Positions 55,139 through 63,558 of a stretch of 64,000 nt of DNA are shown here, one piece after another (the first letter of the stretch is position 1; each line of letters opens with the position of its first letter). A model generated the notes under the pieces. That model worked only from the letters and a program-made list of their open reading frames with translations. It was not told where the DNA came from and made no database searches. Both the position numbers and the translations under genes were made by a program. Source of the stretch: Rhizobium sp. N324 (GTDB taxonomy: Bacteria; Pseudomonadota; Alphaproteobacteria; Rhizobiales; Rhizobiaceae); assembly GCF_001664485.1 (NCBI RefSeq), contig NZ_CP013630.1, positions 2,297,001 to 2,361,000 on the forward strand, in the 5' to 3' direction.

Positions 55139-57253
55139 ATGGACGATAGCAACGACCTCTTTTCCGGAATGCCCCTCTCTGAAAAACGCGGGGAGGCGCA
55201 GAAGCCTGCGGCTGCGGCCGAACGGCCGGCGGTGACGGCTGCGCCCGCTGCCGCCCCACCTGCTGCTGGAGCCCCCTCTGCTGCGGGAGCCTCTGCGCGC
55301 CCGGCACCTACCGCGTCGAATGCCGATGAATACGGCGCCTCGTCGATCCGCGTCCTCGAAGGCCTCGAGCCGGTGCGCATGCGCCCGGGCATGTATATCG
55401 GCGGCACCGACGAAAAGGCGCTGCATCACCTCTTTGCCGAAGTCATCGACAACGCGATGGACGAAGCGGTCGCCGGACACGCCAATTTCATCGAGGTCTA
55501 TCTTGATCTCGCAGGTTATCTGACGGTCTCCGACAACGGCCGCGGCATCCCGGTCGAGAACCACCCTCAGGTGCCGGGCAAGTCGACGCTCGAAGTGATC
55601 ATGACCAAGCTGCATGCCGGCGGCAAATTCGACGGCAAGGCTTACGAGACCTCGGGCGGCCTGCACGGCGTCGGCGTCTCGGTCGTCAACGCGCTTTCCG
55701 ACGACCTCGAAGTGGAAGTGGCGCGCAATCGCAAGCTCTACCGCCAGCGCTTCTCCCGCGGCCTGCCGCAGGGCGGCCTCGAAGAATTGGGCGACGTCCA
55801 CAATCGCCGCGGTACCCGCGTACGCTTCCATCCCGACCCGCAGATCTTCGGCGATCACATGAAGTTCGACGCCGCCCGGGTGTTCCGGATGGCGCGCTCG
55901 AAGGCCTATCTGTTCGGCGGCGTCGAGATCCGCTGGAGCTGCGAGCCGGGCGTCCTGCCCGAAGGTTCCGAGGTGCCCGACAAGGCGGTCTTCCACTTCC
56001 CCGGCGGCCTGAAGGACTATCTGCAGGCGACGATGGGCAAGGAGTTCACCGTCACCCGCGAGATTTTCGCCGGCAAGACGGAGAAGACCAGCGGCCACGG
56101 CTCGATGGAATGGGCGATCACCTGGTATGGCGGCGATCCGCAGGTGCATTCCTATTGCAACACCATCCCGACTCCTGAAGGCGGCACGCATGAGGCCGGC
56201 CTGCGCATCGCGCTGACCAAGGGCCTGAAGGCCTATGCCGAGCTGACGCAGAACAAGCGCGCCGCGCAGATCACCACCGATGACGTGATGATCTCGGCCG
56301 TCGGCATGCTGTCGGTCTTCATCCGCGAGCCGGAATTCGTCGGCCAGACCAAGGACAAGCTGGCGACCGTCGAGGCCCAGCGCATCGTCGAGAACGCGTT
56401 GCGCGATCCCTTCGACCATTACCTTGCCGACAACCCGAACGAATCGGCCAAGCTGCTCGACTGGGTGATTGAGCGCGCCGAGGAACGCCTGCGCCGCCGC
56501 AAGGAAAAGGAAGTCAACCGCAAGACGGCGGTGCGCAAGCTGCGCCTGCCCGGCAAGCTTGCCGACTGCTCGCAGAACACCGCCGAAGGCGCCGAACTCT
56601 TCATCGTCGAAGGGGACTCGGCAGGTGGCTCGGCCAAGCAGGCGCGCAACCGCGCCAACCAGGCAATTCTGCCGCTGCGCGGCAAGATCCTCAACGTCGC
56701 CAGCGCCGGCCGCGAAAAACTCGGCGCCAACCAGCAGCTTGCCGATCTCATCCAGGCGCTCGGCTGCGGCACCCGCTCGAAATACCGCGACGAAGACCTG
56801 CGCTACGAGCGCATCATCGTCATGACCGATGCCGACGTCGACGGCGCCCATATCGCTTCGCTGCTCATCACCTTCTTCTATCAGGAGATGCCGGAACTGG
56901 TGCGCGGCGGCCACCTCTTCCTCGCCGTGCCGCCGCTCTACAAGATCACCCAGGGGTCGAAATCCGCCTATGCCCGCGACGACAATCATCGCGCCGAGTT
57001 GATGCAGACGGAGTTCAAAGGCAAGGCCAAGGTCGAGATCAGCCGCTTCAAAGGTCTCGGCGAAATGATGCCCGCCCAGCTCAAGGAAACCACCATGGAT
57101 CCGTCCAAGCGCACCCTGCTAAAGGTGCTGATCGACGAGGTGGATTTCGAGGGCACCCGCAGCGCCGTCGACGATCTGATGGGCACCAAGCCGGAAGCCC
57201 GTTTCCGCTTCATCCAGGAACGCGCCGCTTTCGCCGAAAACCTCGATATTTAA
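55139..57253 (+). CDS. parE: DNA topoisomerase IV subunit B
   Basis: This ATPase subunit of about 704 residues belongs to the decatenating type II topoisomerase. An N-terminal Ala/Pro-rich segment (about 55 residues) precedes the GHKL ATPase: MYIGGTDEKALHHLFAEVID, DNGRGIPVENHPQ and GLHGVGVSVVNALS. The TOPRIM motifs are IVEGDSAGGSAKQARNR and MTDADVDGAHIASLL. The SAKQARNR form and absence of a long insertion fit ParE rather than GyrB. An ATG at 55139 (MDDSNDLFSGM) is used because the sequence before it reads unlike protein, though the frame is open to 54977. Confidence 0.92.
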   Translation: MDDSNDLFSGMPLSEKRGEAQKPAAAAERPAVTAAPAAAPPAAGAPSAAGASARPAPTASNADEYGASSIRVLEGLEPVRMRPGMYIGGTDEKALHHLFAEVIDNAMDEAVAGHANFIEVYLDLAGYLTVSDNGRGIPVENHPQVPGKSTLEVIMTKLHAGGKFDGKAYETSGGLHGVGVSVVNALSDDLEVEVARNRKLYRQRFSRGLPQGGLEELGDVHNRRGTRVRFHPDPQIFGDHMKFDAARVFRMARSKAYLFGGVEIRWSCEPGVLPEGSEVPDKAVFHFPGGLKDYLQATMGKEFTVTREIFAGKTEKTSGHGSMEWAITWYGGDPQVHSYCNTIPTPEGGTHEAGLRIALTKGLKAYAELTQNKRAAQITTDDVMISAVGMLSVFIREPEFVGQTKDKLATVEAQRIVENALRDPFDHYLADNPNESAKLLDWVIERAEERLRRRKEKEVNRKTAVRKLRLPGKLADCSQNTAEGAELFIVEGDSAGGSAKQARNRANQAILPLRGKILNVASAGREKLGANQQLADLIQALGCGTRSKYRDEDLRYERIIVMTDADVDGAHIASLLITFFYQEMPELVRGGHLFLAVPPLYKITQGSKSAYARDDNHRAELMQTEFKGKAKVEISRFKGLGEMMPAQLKETTMDPSKRTLLKVLIDEVDFEGTRSAVDDLMGTKPEARFRFIQERAAFAENLDI

Positions 57254-57438
57254 ACGATGCCTTCAAGCGCGCCGGCCGGTCGGGCAGGTTCGGCGCGCCG
57301 ACATTTTAGCATCGACGATTTCACGGAACTGACGAAGAACCGTAACAACCCCGTCAAACAACCGGCGCATGAAACGGTCGGCGTACCTTCTCCCGAGGGC
57401 GTCTGAACCGTTTTCCAAACCATTGCCGGATATTTGTC

Positions 57439-58578
57439 ATGACCAAGCGTTTTCTCGCGGCTGCCGCTTTCGTTCTCCTGTCCAGCACCGTCGCCGCCAA
57501 TGCCACCAATATCGAGGCCACCTTCGAGACCGCCTGCCCCTTCGGCGACTGCGCCGCCGGCATTGCGCTCTCCTATCTCGGTGAATTCGTCATCCCCACC
57601 GGCCACATGGAAAACGGCGTCGAATTCGGCGGCATTTCCGGCCTCGATTTCGATCCCGCCACCGGCCACTATCTCGCCATCAGCGACGACCGCTCGGACA
57701 AGGCCCCGGCCCGCTTCTATGAACTCGATGTGGATGTCGACGCGTCCGGCCTCAAGGGCGTTTCCATCGTCAAGCACGTCACGCTGAAGGACAAGAACCA
57801 CGAACCCTTCGCCGCCAGGACTGTCGATCCGGAATCGATCCGCCTCGGCAAGGACGGCATCTATTGGGGCAGCGAAGGCGACGCCAGGGCGCTGCTGCCG
57901 CCCTTTATCCGCGTCGCTGCGCCTGACGGTTCCTTCCTGCGCGAATTCAGGCTGCCGGAAGGTTTTGCTCCGACAGCCGACAAGTCCACCGGCATCCGCG
58001 ACAACCTTGCCTTCGAGGATCTCGCTGTGACGCCCTCGGGCGACGTTTTCGTCGGTGTCGAAGCCGCGCTCTATCAGGACGGCCCGAACCCCTCGCTGAC
58101 ATCAGGCAGCCTGTCGCGCATCATCCGTTATGACGGCGCAACCGGCGAGCCGAAGGCTCTGTACGTCTATCCGGTCTCGCCGATCCCGCAGGCCGCCACC
58201 AAACCCGATGGCGGCAATGACAACGGCATGTCGGAAATGCTTGCGCTTGACGACCACCGCCTGCTCGCCGTCGAGCGCAGCTATGCAGAGGGCTATGGCA
58301 ACACCATCAAGATCATGATGATGGATCTGGCCGATGCCACCGATGTATCCGCCATCGCATCGGTCGCCAAAACCGACCAACGCATCGTCCCCGCCCGCAA
58401 AAGCCAGGTCCTTGATCTGAGAGCAATCGGGCTCGTCCCTGACAATATCGAGGCGATGTCGCTCGGCAAGGCCAAGGACGGCACCGACGTTCTCATTCTC
58501 GGCTCCGACAACAATTTCTCGACCGCTCAGAAGACGCAATTCTACGCCTTCAAGATTCTCAAGCGTCCGCGGCAGTAA
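57439..58578 (+). CDS. Exported esterase-like phytase-family protein
   Basis: This 379-residue secreted beta-propeller-like protein is of the esterase-like activity of phytase family. Residues 1-23 are a Sec signal (MTKRFLAAAAFVLLSSTVAA). Typical family segments are GGISGLDFDPATGHYLAISD, DRSDKAPARFYEL, VDPESIRLGKDGIYWGSEGD and DNGMSEMLALDDHRLLAVER with metal-ligand-like acidic residues. Whether it hydrolyses phytate or esters is unknown; a role in scavenging phosphate outside the cell is inferred. It starts 185 bases after parE on the same strand. Confidence 0.87.
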   Translation: MTKRFLAAAAFVLLSSTVAANATNIEATFETACPFGDCAAGIALSYLGEFVIPTGHMENGVEFGGISGLDFDPATGHYLAISDDRSDKAPARFYELDVDVDASGLKGVSIVKHVTLKDKNHEPFAARTVDPESIRLGKDGIYWGSEGDARALLPPFIRVAAPDGSFLREFRLPEGFAPTADKSTGIRDNLAFEDLAVTPSGDVFVGVEAALYQDGPNPSLTSGSLSRIIRYDGATGEPKALYVYPVSPIPQAATKPDGGNDNGMSEMLALDDHRLLAVERSYAEGYGNTIKIMMMDLADATDVSAIASVAKTDQRIVPARKSQVLDLRAIGLVPDNIEAMSLGKAKDGTDVLILGSDNNFSTAQKTQFYAFKILKRPRQ

Positions 58579-58693
58579 GACATCGGCTCCGACGGTCGAA
58601 TAGCGACGCTTTGTATACGCTTTCGGGGTGCAGACCTTGAAACAGCCGGGGTGATGGCCCATAACCAGAGGACAAGAAAAAGAAGAGGCGCGT

Positions 58694-59911
58694 GTGGGTG
58701 TGTTCGACCGTCAGAAAAACAATCATGAACCGCGATGGCTCGGCTCGTCGGCGCCGACACGCACCCCGCTGATTCCCTCCATCTCGGCCGCACGCTGGCT
58801 GCTGGTTCTGATCGTCGCGGCCGGCGTCTACTTCTTCTACGGTTTCCTCGTGCCGGTGCTGGCAGCCCTGGTCATCGGCTTCGCCAGCTGGCCGCTCTAC
58901 CGCAAGCTTCTTGCCCGCGTCGGCGGTAACACGACGGTCGCAGCGACCATCGCCATCATCATGATCGTCACCTTCCTGGTCATCCCGATCGGGCTTGCGG
59001 TCACCTATACCACGGGTGAAGTGCGCACCTGGGTTGCCTGGGCAATCCACGCCAACCGTGCCGGCGCCCCGACACCGGCCTGGATTGTCGCGCTGCCTTG
59101 GGCCGGCGCCTATCTCGATGAAGTCTGGACCAAATATATCGGCAGCCCCGGCGCCCTGGGCGAGGTCATCCAGGCCGTCAGCGGCGCCAATATCGGCAAT
59201 ATCTACCGGGCCGTGCTTGCCGCCGGCGGCGGCGCCTTCCACCTGCTGCTGACGCTGCTCTTCATGCTGATCGCGCTGTTCTTCGTCTATCGCGACGGTT
59301 TTTCCTTCTCCAAGCAGATCGACATGCTCGGCGAGCGCATCCTGCCGAACCGCTGGGAGCGCATTTCCCGCGTCGTGCCGGCGACGATTAGCTCCACCGT
59401 CATGGGCATGACGCTGATTGCGATCGGCGAAGGCATCGTGCTCGGCCTTGCCTATTGGATTGCCGGCGTGCCGTCACCGGTGACCCTCGGCGTGCTGACG
59501 GGCGTGATGGCGCTGATACCGGGCGGCGCGCCGCTCTCCTTCACGCTGGTGTCGATCTATCTGCTGGCCAGCGGCTCGCATGTCGCCGGCATCGGTCTCT
59601 TCGTCTGGGGAACGGTCGAACTCTTCATCGTCGACAAGACGCTGCGGCCGAAGCTTGTTGGCGGCCCGATCAAGCTGCCCTTCCTGCCGACCTTCTTCGG
59701 CCTCGTCGGCGGCGTCAAGACGATGGGTTTCCTCGGCCTCTTCATCGGCCCGGTGCTGATGGCACTGATCGTCGCCATCTGGCGCGAATGGATCCACGAA
59801 GCCCGCAATGCCGATAAGGGCGAAACGGGACCGCAGGTTCTCATCGACGAGCAAGCCCCGCCGGCAATCCCCGGACCGCCGAAAGCAATTCCCCGTGTTG
59901 CCGAAGGCTGA
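58694..59911 (+). CDS. AI-2E/YdiK-family transporter-like membrane protein
   Basis: This 405-residue integral membrane protein has about eight spans. The N-terminal pair (AARWLLVLIVAAGVYFFYGF, LVPVLAALVIGFASWPLYRK) and the C-terminal region (TVMGMTLIAIGEGIVLGLAY, LIPGGAPLSFTLVSIYLL, GPIKLPFLPTFFGLVGGVKT) match the AI-2E/YdiK/YhhT group. Members were named for AI-2 export, yet many are sodium/proton antiporters or of unknown role. Start GTG 58694. Its end lies in a 24-bp tandem repeat (59896-59961). Confidence 0.9.
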   Translation: MGVFDRQKNNHEPRWLGSSAPTRTPLIPSISAARWLLVLIVAAGVYFFYGFLVPVLAALVIGFASWPLYRKLLARVGGNTTVAATIAIIMIVTFLVIPIGLAVTYTTGEVRTWVAWAIHANRAGAPTPAWIVALPWAGAYLDEVWTKYIGSPGALGEVIQAVSGANIGNIYRAVLAAGGGAFHLLLTLLFMLIALFFVYRDGFSFSKQIDMLGERILPNRWERISRVVPATISSTVMGMTLIAIGEGIVLGLAYWIAGVPSPVTLGVLTGVMALIPGGAPLSFTLVSIYLLASGSHVAGIGLFVWGTVELFIVDKTLRPKLVGGPIKLPFLPTFFGLVGGVKTMGFLGLFIGPVLMALIVAIWREWIHEARNADKGETGPQVLIDEQAPPAIPGPPKAIPRVAEG

Positions 59912-59961
59912 AAAGAAGTTGTTGCCGAAGGCTGAAAAGGCGTTATTGCCGACGGCTGAAC
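59889..59961 (+). repeat. 24-bp tandem repeat at the transporter 3' end
   Basis: The unit GTTGCCGAAGGCTGAAAAG with short variation occurs three times in a row (TTGCCGAAGGCTGAA twice and TTGCCGACGGCTGAA), in phase with a 24-base period. Each copy contains TGA in the transporter frame, so the first copy ends the protein and the others are untranslated. Confidence 0.8.
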
Positions 59962-59977
59962 CGGCCTTGGCTAGTCG

Positions 59978-60436
59978 TCATCCCAGCCGCTTTTCCATGA
60001 ACAGGCTGAGCGGGTCCGGCAGATAGGTGCCGAAAGGCTCAATGTCCCGGTATCCGTATTTGCGGTAGAGCGCGATCGCCTCGGGCTGGTAGATGCCGGT
60101 TTCGAGCCGGATCGCCGACAACCGCTTTTCCCCAGCGATCGCTTCGAGCGCATTCATCAGGCCGCTGGCAATCCTCAGGCCCCTCGCCTCGGGATCGACG
60201 AACATGCGCTTGATCTCCGCCGTGCCGTCGCCAGCTTCGACGAGCGCGCAGCAGCCGACGATCGTATCGCCGTTGCGCGCGACCAGGAAGCTCACCGCCG
60301 GCTTTTCCAGCAAGGATAGGTCGACAAGATGGTTGCTCTCCGGGGGATAGAGCGACTGCGCATAGGCATCGGAAAGATCGAGAAGGCGGATGACGCCGTC
60401 CTGACGCGGCGGCTCCAGGGCGATGGTGACGGACAT
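59978..60436 (-). CDS. GNAT-family N-acetyltransferase
   Basis: This 152-residue acetyl-CoA-dependent acetyltransferase has the motif A segment EIKRMFVDPEARGLRIASGL and motif B near AIALYRKYGYRDIEPFGTYL. This form, with LYPPESNHLVDLSLL before it, is typical of small rhizobial GNAT proteins and may acetylate an amine or peptide. ATG 60436 with GAAAGAAG upstream is the start; a longer in-frame start at 60484 is possible. It is convergent with the AI-2E gene. Confidence 0.88.
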   Translation of the reverse strand: MSVTIALEPPRQDGVIRLLDLSDAYAQSLYPPESNHLVDLSLLEKPAVSFLVARNGDTIVGCCALVEAGDGTAEIKRMFVDPEARGLRIASGLMNALEAIAGEKRLSAIRLETGIYQPEAIALYRKYGYRDIEPFGTYLPDPLSLFMEKRLG

Positions 60437-60564
60437 GCTGCTTCTTTCTTCCGGGCAGGCACAAGTTTTTCCCGACATGACCAAGAGTTAATGCTCTCGC
60501 CTTCATTCGGTTGGAATTGCGCCCTCTAAGACGATGACATGCTCAATAGCCAAGGAGGCAAAAT

Positions 60565-60975
60565 ATGCAAGCGGTGCTGATCGCGATGACCATTCTCGGT
60601 TGCGACGATTCCATCAGCCAGTGCAATTATGTCGCGACAGTCGACAAACACTGGGAGAGTGTTGCCGCCTGCGATGCCGAAGCCGAACGCCGGCTGAAAA
60701 CCTATGCCAATGTCAGCTATCCCTCGGTGATCGCGGTTTGCGAGGCGCCGAAAGCCATCGCCGCCACCGAGCCGCCGAAACCCACGCCCGTACCGCCGGC
60801 CGCACCCGAAGCGGTCGAACAGCACCCGCAGGGACTGCGTGGTTTTGCCGACGACATTGCTGGAAAGGTCCGCGACCATCTGCCCTCCGGCCGGAGCGTC
60901 AAGGACACGCTGGCCAAACCGGTGCATTTCGTCTCCGCCAGCTATTCCTGGGTGGTGACGCGGCTGGCTGACTAA
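60565..60975 (+). CDS. Hypothetical protein with Pro-rich linker
   Basis: This 136-residue protein is of unknown function. The first 60 residues contain four cysteines (LGCDDSISQCNYV, AACDAEAE, VICEAP-like VCEAP), suggesting disulfides or a metal site. A Pro/Ala linker (EPPKPTPVPPAAPEA) follows and then a short helical end. AAGGAGG lies 6 bases before the ATG. The N-terminus is only weakly hydrophobic, so export is uncertain. Confidence 0.7.
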   Translation: MQAVLIAMTILGCDDSISQCNYVATVDKHWESVAACDAEAERRLKTYANVSYPSVIAVCEAPKAIAATEPPKPTPVPPAAPEAVEQHPQGLRGFADDIAGKVRDHLPSGRSVKDTLAKPVHFVSASYSWVVTRLAD

Positions 60976-60987
60976 GTGGCAGCAAAC

Positions 60988-61281
60988 TCATTCAGTTGAA
61001 ATGTCGTCGGGCCAAACCTGGGCACCGTGGAGGACGCGAAGGATCCGAATTCGGTCTTCCTGCACGATGTATGCGGCGATATAGGGCGTGCCTGGGATGA
61101 CCAACTCCCGCGTGCCTGCGATCCTTCCCGGTCTTCCGCTTTCCGGAAATTCGACGAGACGGCGAACAGCAAAAACGATTTTCTGGTCGACATGGACTGC
61201 CGCCCTTGGATTCTCGATCTCAATGTATGTGAAAATATTGTCTCGGTCGGATACGGCACACCTGGCCCAAACAAGCCTCAC
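60988..61281 (-). CDS. ParE/RelE-superfamily toxin
   Basis: This 97-residue toxin is of a type II toxin-antitoxin module. MRLVWARCAVSDRDNIFTYI is the first strand and helix of the RelE/ParE fold; PESGRPGRIAGTRELVIPGT and YIVQEDRIRILRVLHGAQVW form the central sheet with conserved Arg and Leu residues. Lack of the RelE catalytic Arg/Lys set favours ParE-like gyrase poisoning, but the target is not readable from sequence. It overlaps the antitoxin by 4 bp. Confidence 0.88.
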   Translation of the reverse strand: MRLVWARCAVSDRDNIFTYIEIENPRAAVHVDQKIVFAVRRLVEFPESGRPGRIAGTRELVIPGTPYIAAYIVQEDRIRILRVLHGAQVWPDDISTE

Positions 61282-61586
61282 GATTCAGCGGCCTTGCTCT
61301 TCCGCAATGCGGCCGCGCGCCTCTTCTCGAAGCTCGCCTCGACATCGGCATCATCGACATCGGCTCGCGTGTCATTGAGAGCTTCAAGGACCTTTCCACG
61401 AAACCATGCGTCATAAGCGTCGCTGTTGCTGATAAGTTCGAGCGGCAGAGCCCCCTCGTTCGCCGTGCGGGTCAATAAAATGCGCACGACATCCGAGACT
61501 GTCAGACCCATATCTTCCAAAACAGCCGTAGCGCGATCCTTGACGGCAGCATCTATGCGAGTTTGTACGAGCGCGTTTGACGCCAT
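61278..61586 (-). CDS. RelB/DinJ-family antitoxin
   Basis: This 102-residue antitoxin has a ribbon-helix-helix N-terminus (NALVQTRIDAAVKDRATAVL, EDMGLTVSDVVRILLTRTAN) that binds its own promoter, and a disordered C-terminal tail that wraps the toxin. The start ATG 61586 follows GGAGACC. Its stop overlaps the toxin start (ATGA), ensuring antitoxin is made first. A TTGAA/TTCAA inverted repeat (61598-61612) just upstream is the likely operator. Confidence 0.88.
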   Translation of the reverse strand: MASNALVQTRIDAAVKDRATAVLEDMGLTVSDVVRILLTRTANEGALPLELISNSDAYDAWFRGKVLEALNDTRADVDDADVEASFEKRRAAALRKSKAAES

Positions 61587-61597
61587 GCCGGGTCTCC

Positions 61598-61612
61598 TTG
61601 AATATGGTTCAA
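61598..61612. promoter_or_regulatory. Candidate autoregulatory operator of the toxin-antitoxin pair
   Basis: The inverted repeat TTGAATATGGTTCAA sits 12 bases upstream of the antitoxin start. Ribbon-helix-helix antitoxins bind such short repeats; here it is inferred from position. Confidence 0.4.
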
Positions 61613-61694
61613 TGTAATGCAATTGAATGACATATGCCAGCCAGGATCAATCTTATCCCAGCAGGAGGACGAGCAGTGCGAGCGGCTCTTGAAT

Positions 61695-62825
61695 TTATGC
61701 GGCCGCCAGCGCCGCATACACGCGGGCCGATTGCCGCTGTTCGGCGACCCCAAGCTTTTCCACCATATCGAGCAGCTCACCGACCGCGCCATGGGCGCCG
61801 TCGTGATGGCGAAATTTTTCCAGAAGTCGGCCGCAGACGGTGCCGAGCACGCTGCCCGGCGCTTTTCTCGCGGCCTCGCGCCACAGCAACGTCGCCTCGA
61901 CGAAGATCACGCTGATATCCCTCGGCAGACCGGCGGACTCGTAGAGCGCGCGGACGGCATGCATGCGCCCGGTCGCCAGGATCGAGCGCACCCGGCGCTC
62001 GCCGCACCCCGTCAGATCGACGATCGCTCCCGCGAAGAAATCCACCTTGCCGGCGCAGAGCGCATGCATCATGAAGGACGGCGTCAGCCGGCCGTTGAGG
62101 CGCAGATGTTCGACGAGGTCAGGGATTTCGCGCGGCGCGATATCGCCGGCGATCGAAACGATGGCGGCCTCGGTCGCCTCGCGGCTGATACGCTGCAGCC
62201 GCTGCAGGCCGATCGCCGCCTGGGCGAGCGGCAGCCCGACCAGCGCATTGCTGACATGCTGGGTCAGCAGTTGGCGGGCATCGGCGGGAAGATCGCTGCG
62301 GTCGAGAAGTAGGTTGCGGATGTCGCAGCCGTCGCCGAGCCGCTCGGCGATACGTTTCAGCGATTGGCTGGAGATCACCGCCCCGTCGTTTTCGAGCAGG
62401 CAGAGCAGCTCTTCCTCGTCGCCGACCTCCGCAAGCGCTGCGGAAACCGGGCGCGTCACATGCGCCCTCGCCGCGATCAGCATGCGGGTGGCGCCGTTGC
62501 CGCGCGCGGCGAGATCGACAAGATCGGCATCGCTCAAAAGCGGCGAACAGGTCACCGCATGGCAGGCCACCTCGGGCTGGTCTTCGGCGAGCGAAAGGAT
62601 CAGGCTGCGCGGCGCATCGGGCGACCAGGCGATCGCCTCGGCAAGTGCCAGCCGCACGCGCGGCGACGGATCGTCGAGAAGAAAGGTCATCGCCATCTCG
62701 GCTGCCGCCCGCTCCTCCGCCGTCATCTCGGATTGCAGATAGGCCCGCCCGAGCGCGTTTGCAGCCCGGGCCCGGTCTCCGGTCTTGGCCGTTTCGATCC
62801 AACGAAGGAAAGCTTCTACGATCAC
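61695..62825 (-). CDS. DUF2336-domain protein
   Basis: This protein of about 376 residues belongs to the alphaproteobacterial DUF2336 family, built from HEAT-like helical repeats. DDPSPRVRLALAEAIAWSPD, LAEDQPEVACHAVTCSPLLS and VISSQSLKRIAERLGDGCD are repeat units; IPDLVEHLRLNGRLTPSFMM lies in the C-terminal part. Some members are linked to cell-cycle or c-di-GMP signalling, but no role is proven. GTG 62825 is favoured; an ATG at 62870 adds a 15-residue lead. It stands apart from neighbouring genes. Confidence 0.8.
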   Translation of the reverse strand: MIVEAFLRWIETAKTGDRARAANALGRAYLQSEMTAEERAAAEMAMTFLLDDPSPRVRLALAEAIAWSPDAPRSLILSLAEDQPEVACHAVTCSPLLSDADLVDLAARGNGATRMLIAARAHVTRPVSAALAEVGDEEELLCLLENDGAVISSQSLKRIAERLGDGCDIRNLLLDRSDLPADARQLLTQHVSNALVGLPLAQAAIGLQRLQRISREATEAAIVSIAGDIAPREIPDLVEHLRLNGRLTPSFMMHALCAGKVDFFAGAIVDLTGCGERRVRSILATGRMHAVRALYESAGLPRDISVIFVEATLLWREAARKAPGSVLGTVCGRLLEKFRHHDGAHGAVGELLDMVEKLGVAEQRQSARVYAALAAA

Positions 62826-62946
62826 GCGACGCCCCAGCACTTGAACGCGATTCCCTCGCGTTTCATTCAATGCTGCGACGGTAGCGGCAAAAGGTTTAAG
62901 ATTGGTTCACCATATTTCTTAAGCCTTTATATGCCTTGCGGCCGAC

Positions 62947-63558
62947 CTAAACCTTCGGCAGATGCGGCCGCATTATCTCGAAAACATCGCTGCCTTCGCT
63001 GTAGTCCATGTAGCCCATGCGCGCGAGGGGCCGGGCGATCGACATGTCGAGACGGCCGTCCCTGACGATCGCCTCGTCTATGCGGATGCCGACCACCTCA
63101 CCAAAGACAAGGACGTTTTCCGACGGTGCGCCCGACAGCGTCTTCGGCTCGATGATCTCGGTGACCCTGCATTCGAGCACCGCGAAAGCCTCGCCGACAT
63201 AGGGCGCGTCGATGAGTTCGGCCTGCTTCGGCGTCAGGCCGGCGAAAGCGAATTCGCTTTCGCCATAGGGCAGCGCCGCAGAGGAAAGGTTCATCTTCTC
63301 GGCGAGATCGCGACCGACGAAATTGCAGGTGAAGACGCCGGTCTCGGCCGCATTGCGCTGGCTGTCCTTGCGCCCGGCGGACGAAAACATCACCAGCTTC
63401 GGCCGGTCGGCAACGGCGTTGAAGAAGGAATAGGGTGCGAGGTTGATCGAGCCGTCCCTGCCCTTGCTGCCGATCCAGCCGATCGGGCGCGGCGACACGA
63501 TCGCCTTGAACGGATCATGCGCCAACCCGTGCCGGTTGCTGTCGGTGGTGTAAAACAT
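62947..63558 (-). CDS. Flavin reductase-like FMN-binding protein
   Basis: This 203-residue protein has the FMN-binding split barrel. HGLAHDPFKAIVSPRPIGWI, GSINLAPYSFFNAVADRPKL and FTCNFVGRDLAEKMNLSS are typical of the DIM6/NTAB flavin reductase group, which supplies reduced flavin or acts on small aromatics. Its start overlaps the stop of the nitroreductase gene by one base (TGATG), so the two are co-translated and probably act together on a redox substrate. Confidence 0.9.
   Translation of the reverse strand: MFYTTDSNRHGLAHDPFKAIVSPRPIGWIGSKGRDGSINLAPYSFFNAVADRPKLVMFSSAGRKDSQRNAAETGVFTCNFVGRDLAEKMNLSSAALPYGESEFAFAGLTPKQAELIDAPYVGEAFAVLECRVTEIIEPKTLSGAPSENVLVFGEVVGIRIDEAIVRDGRLDMSIARPLARMGYMDYSEGSDVFEIMRPHLPKV

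Noticed and set aside
54920..56989. Long minus-strand open frame extending the hydrolase gene to 989 residues
   Set aside because: It lies fully antisense to parE, and the hydrolase has a clear start and signal peptide at 54919; the rest is GC-driven open frame.
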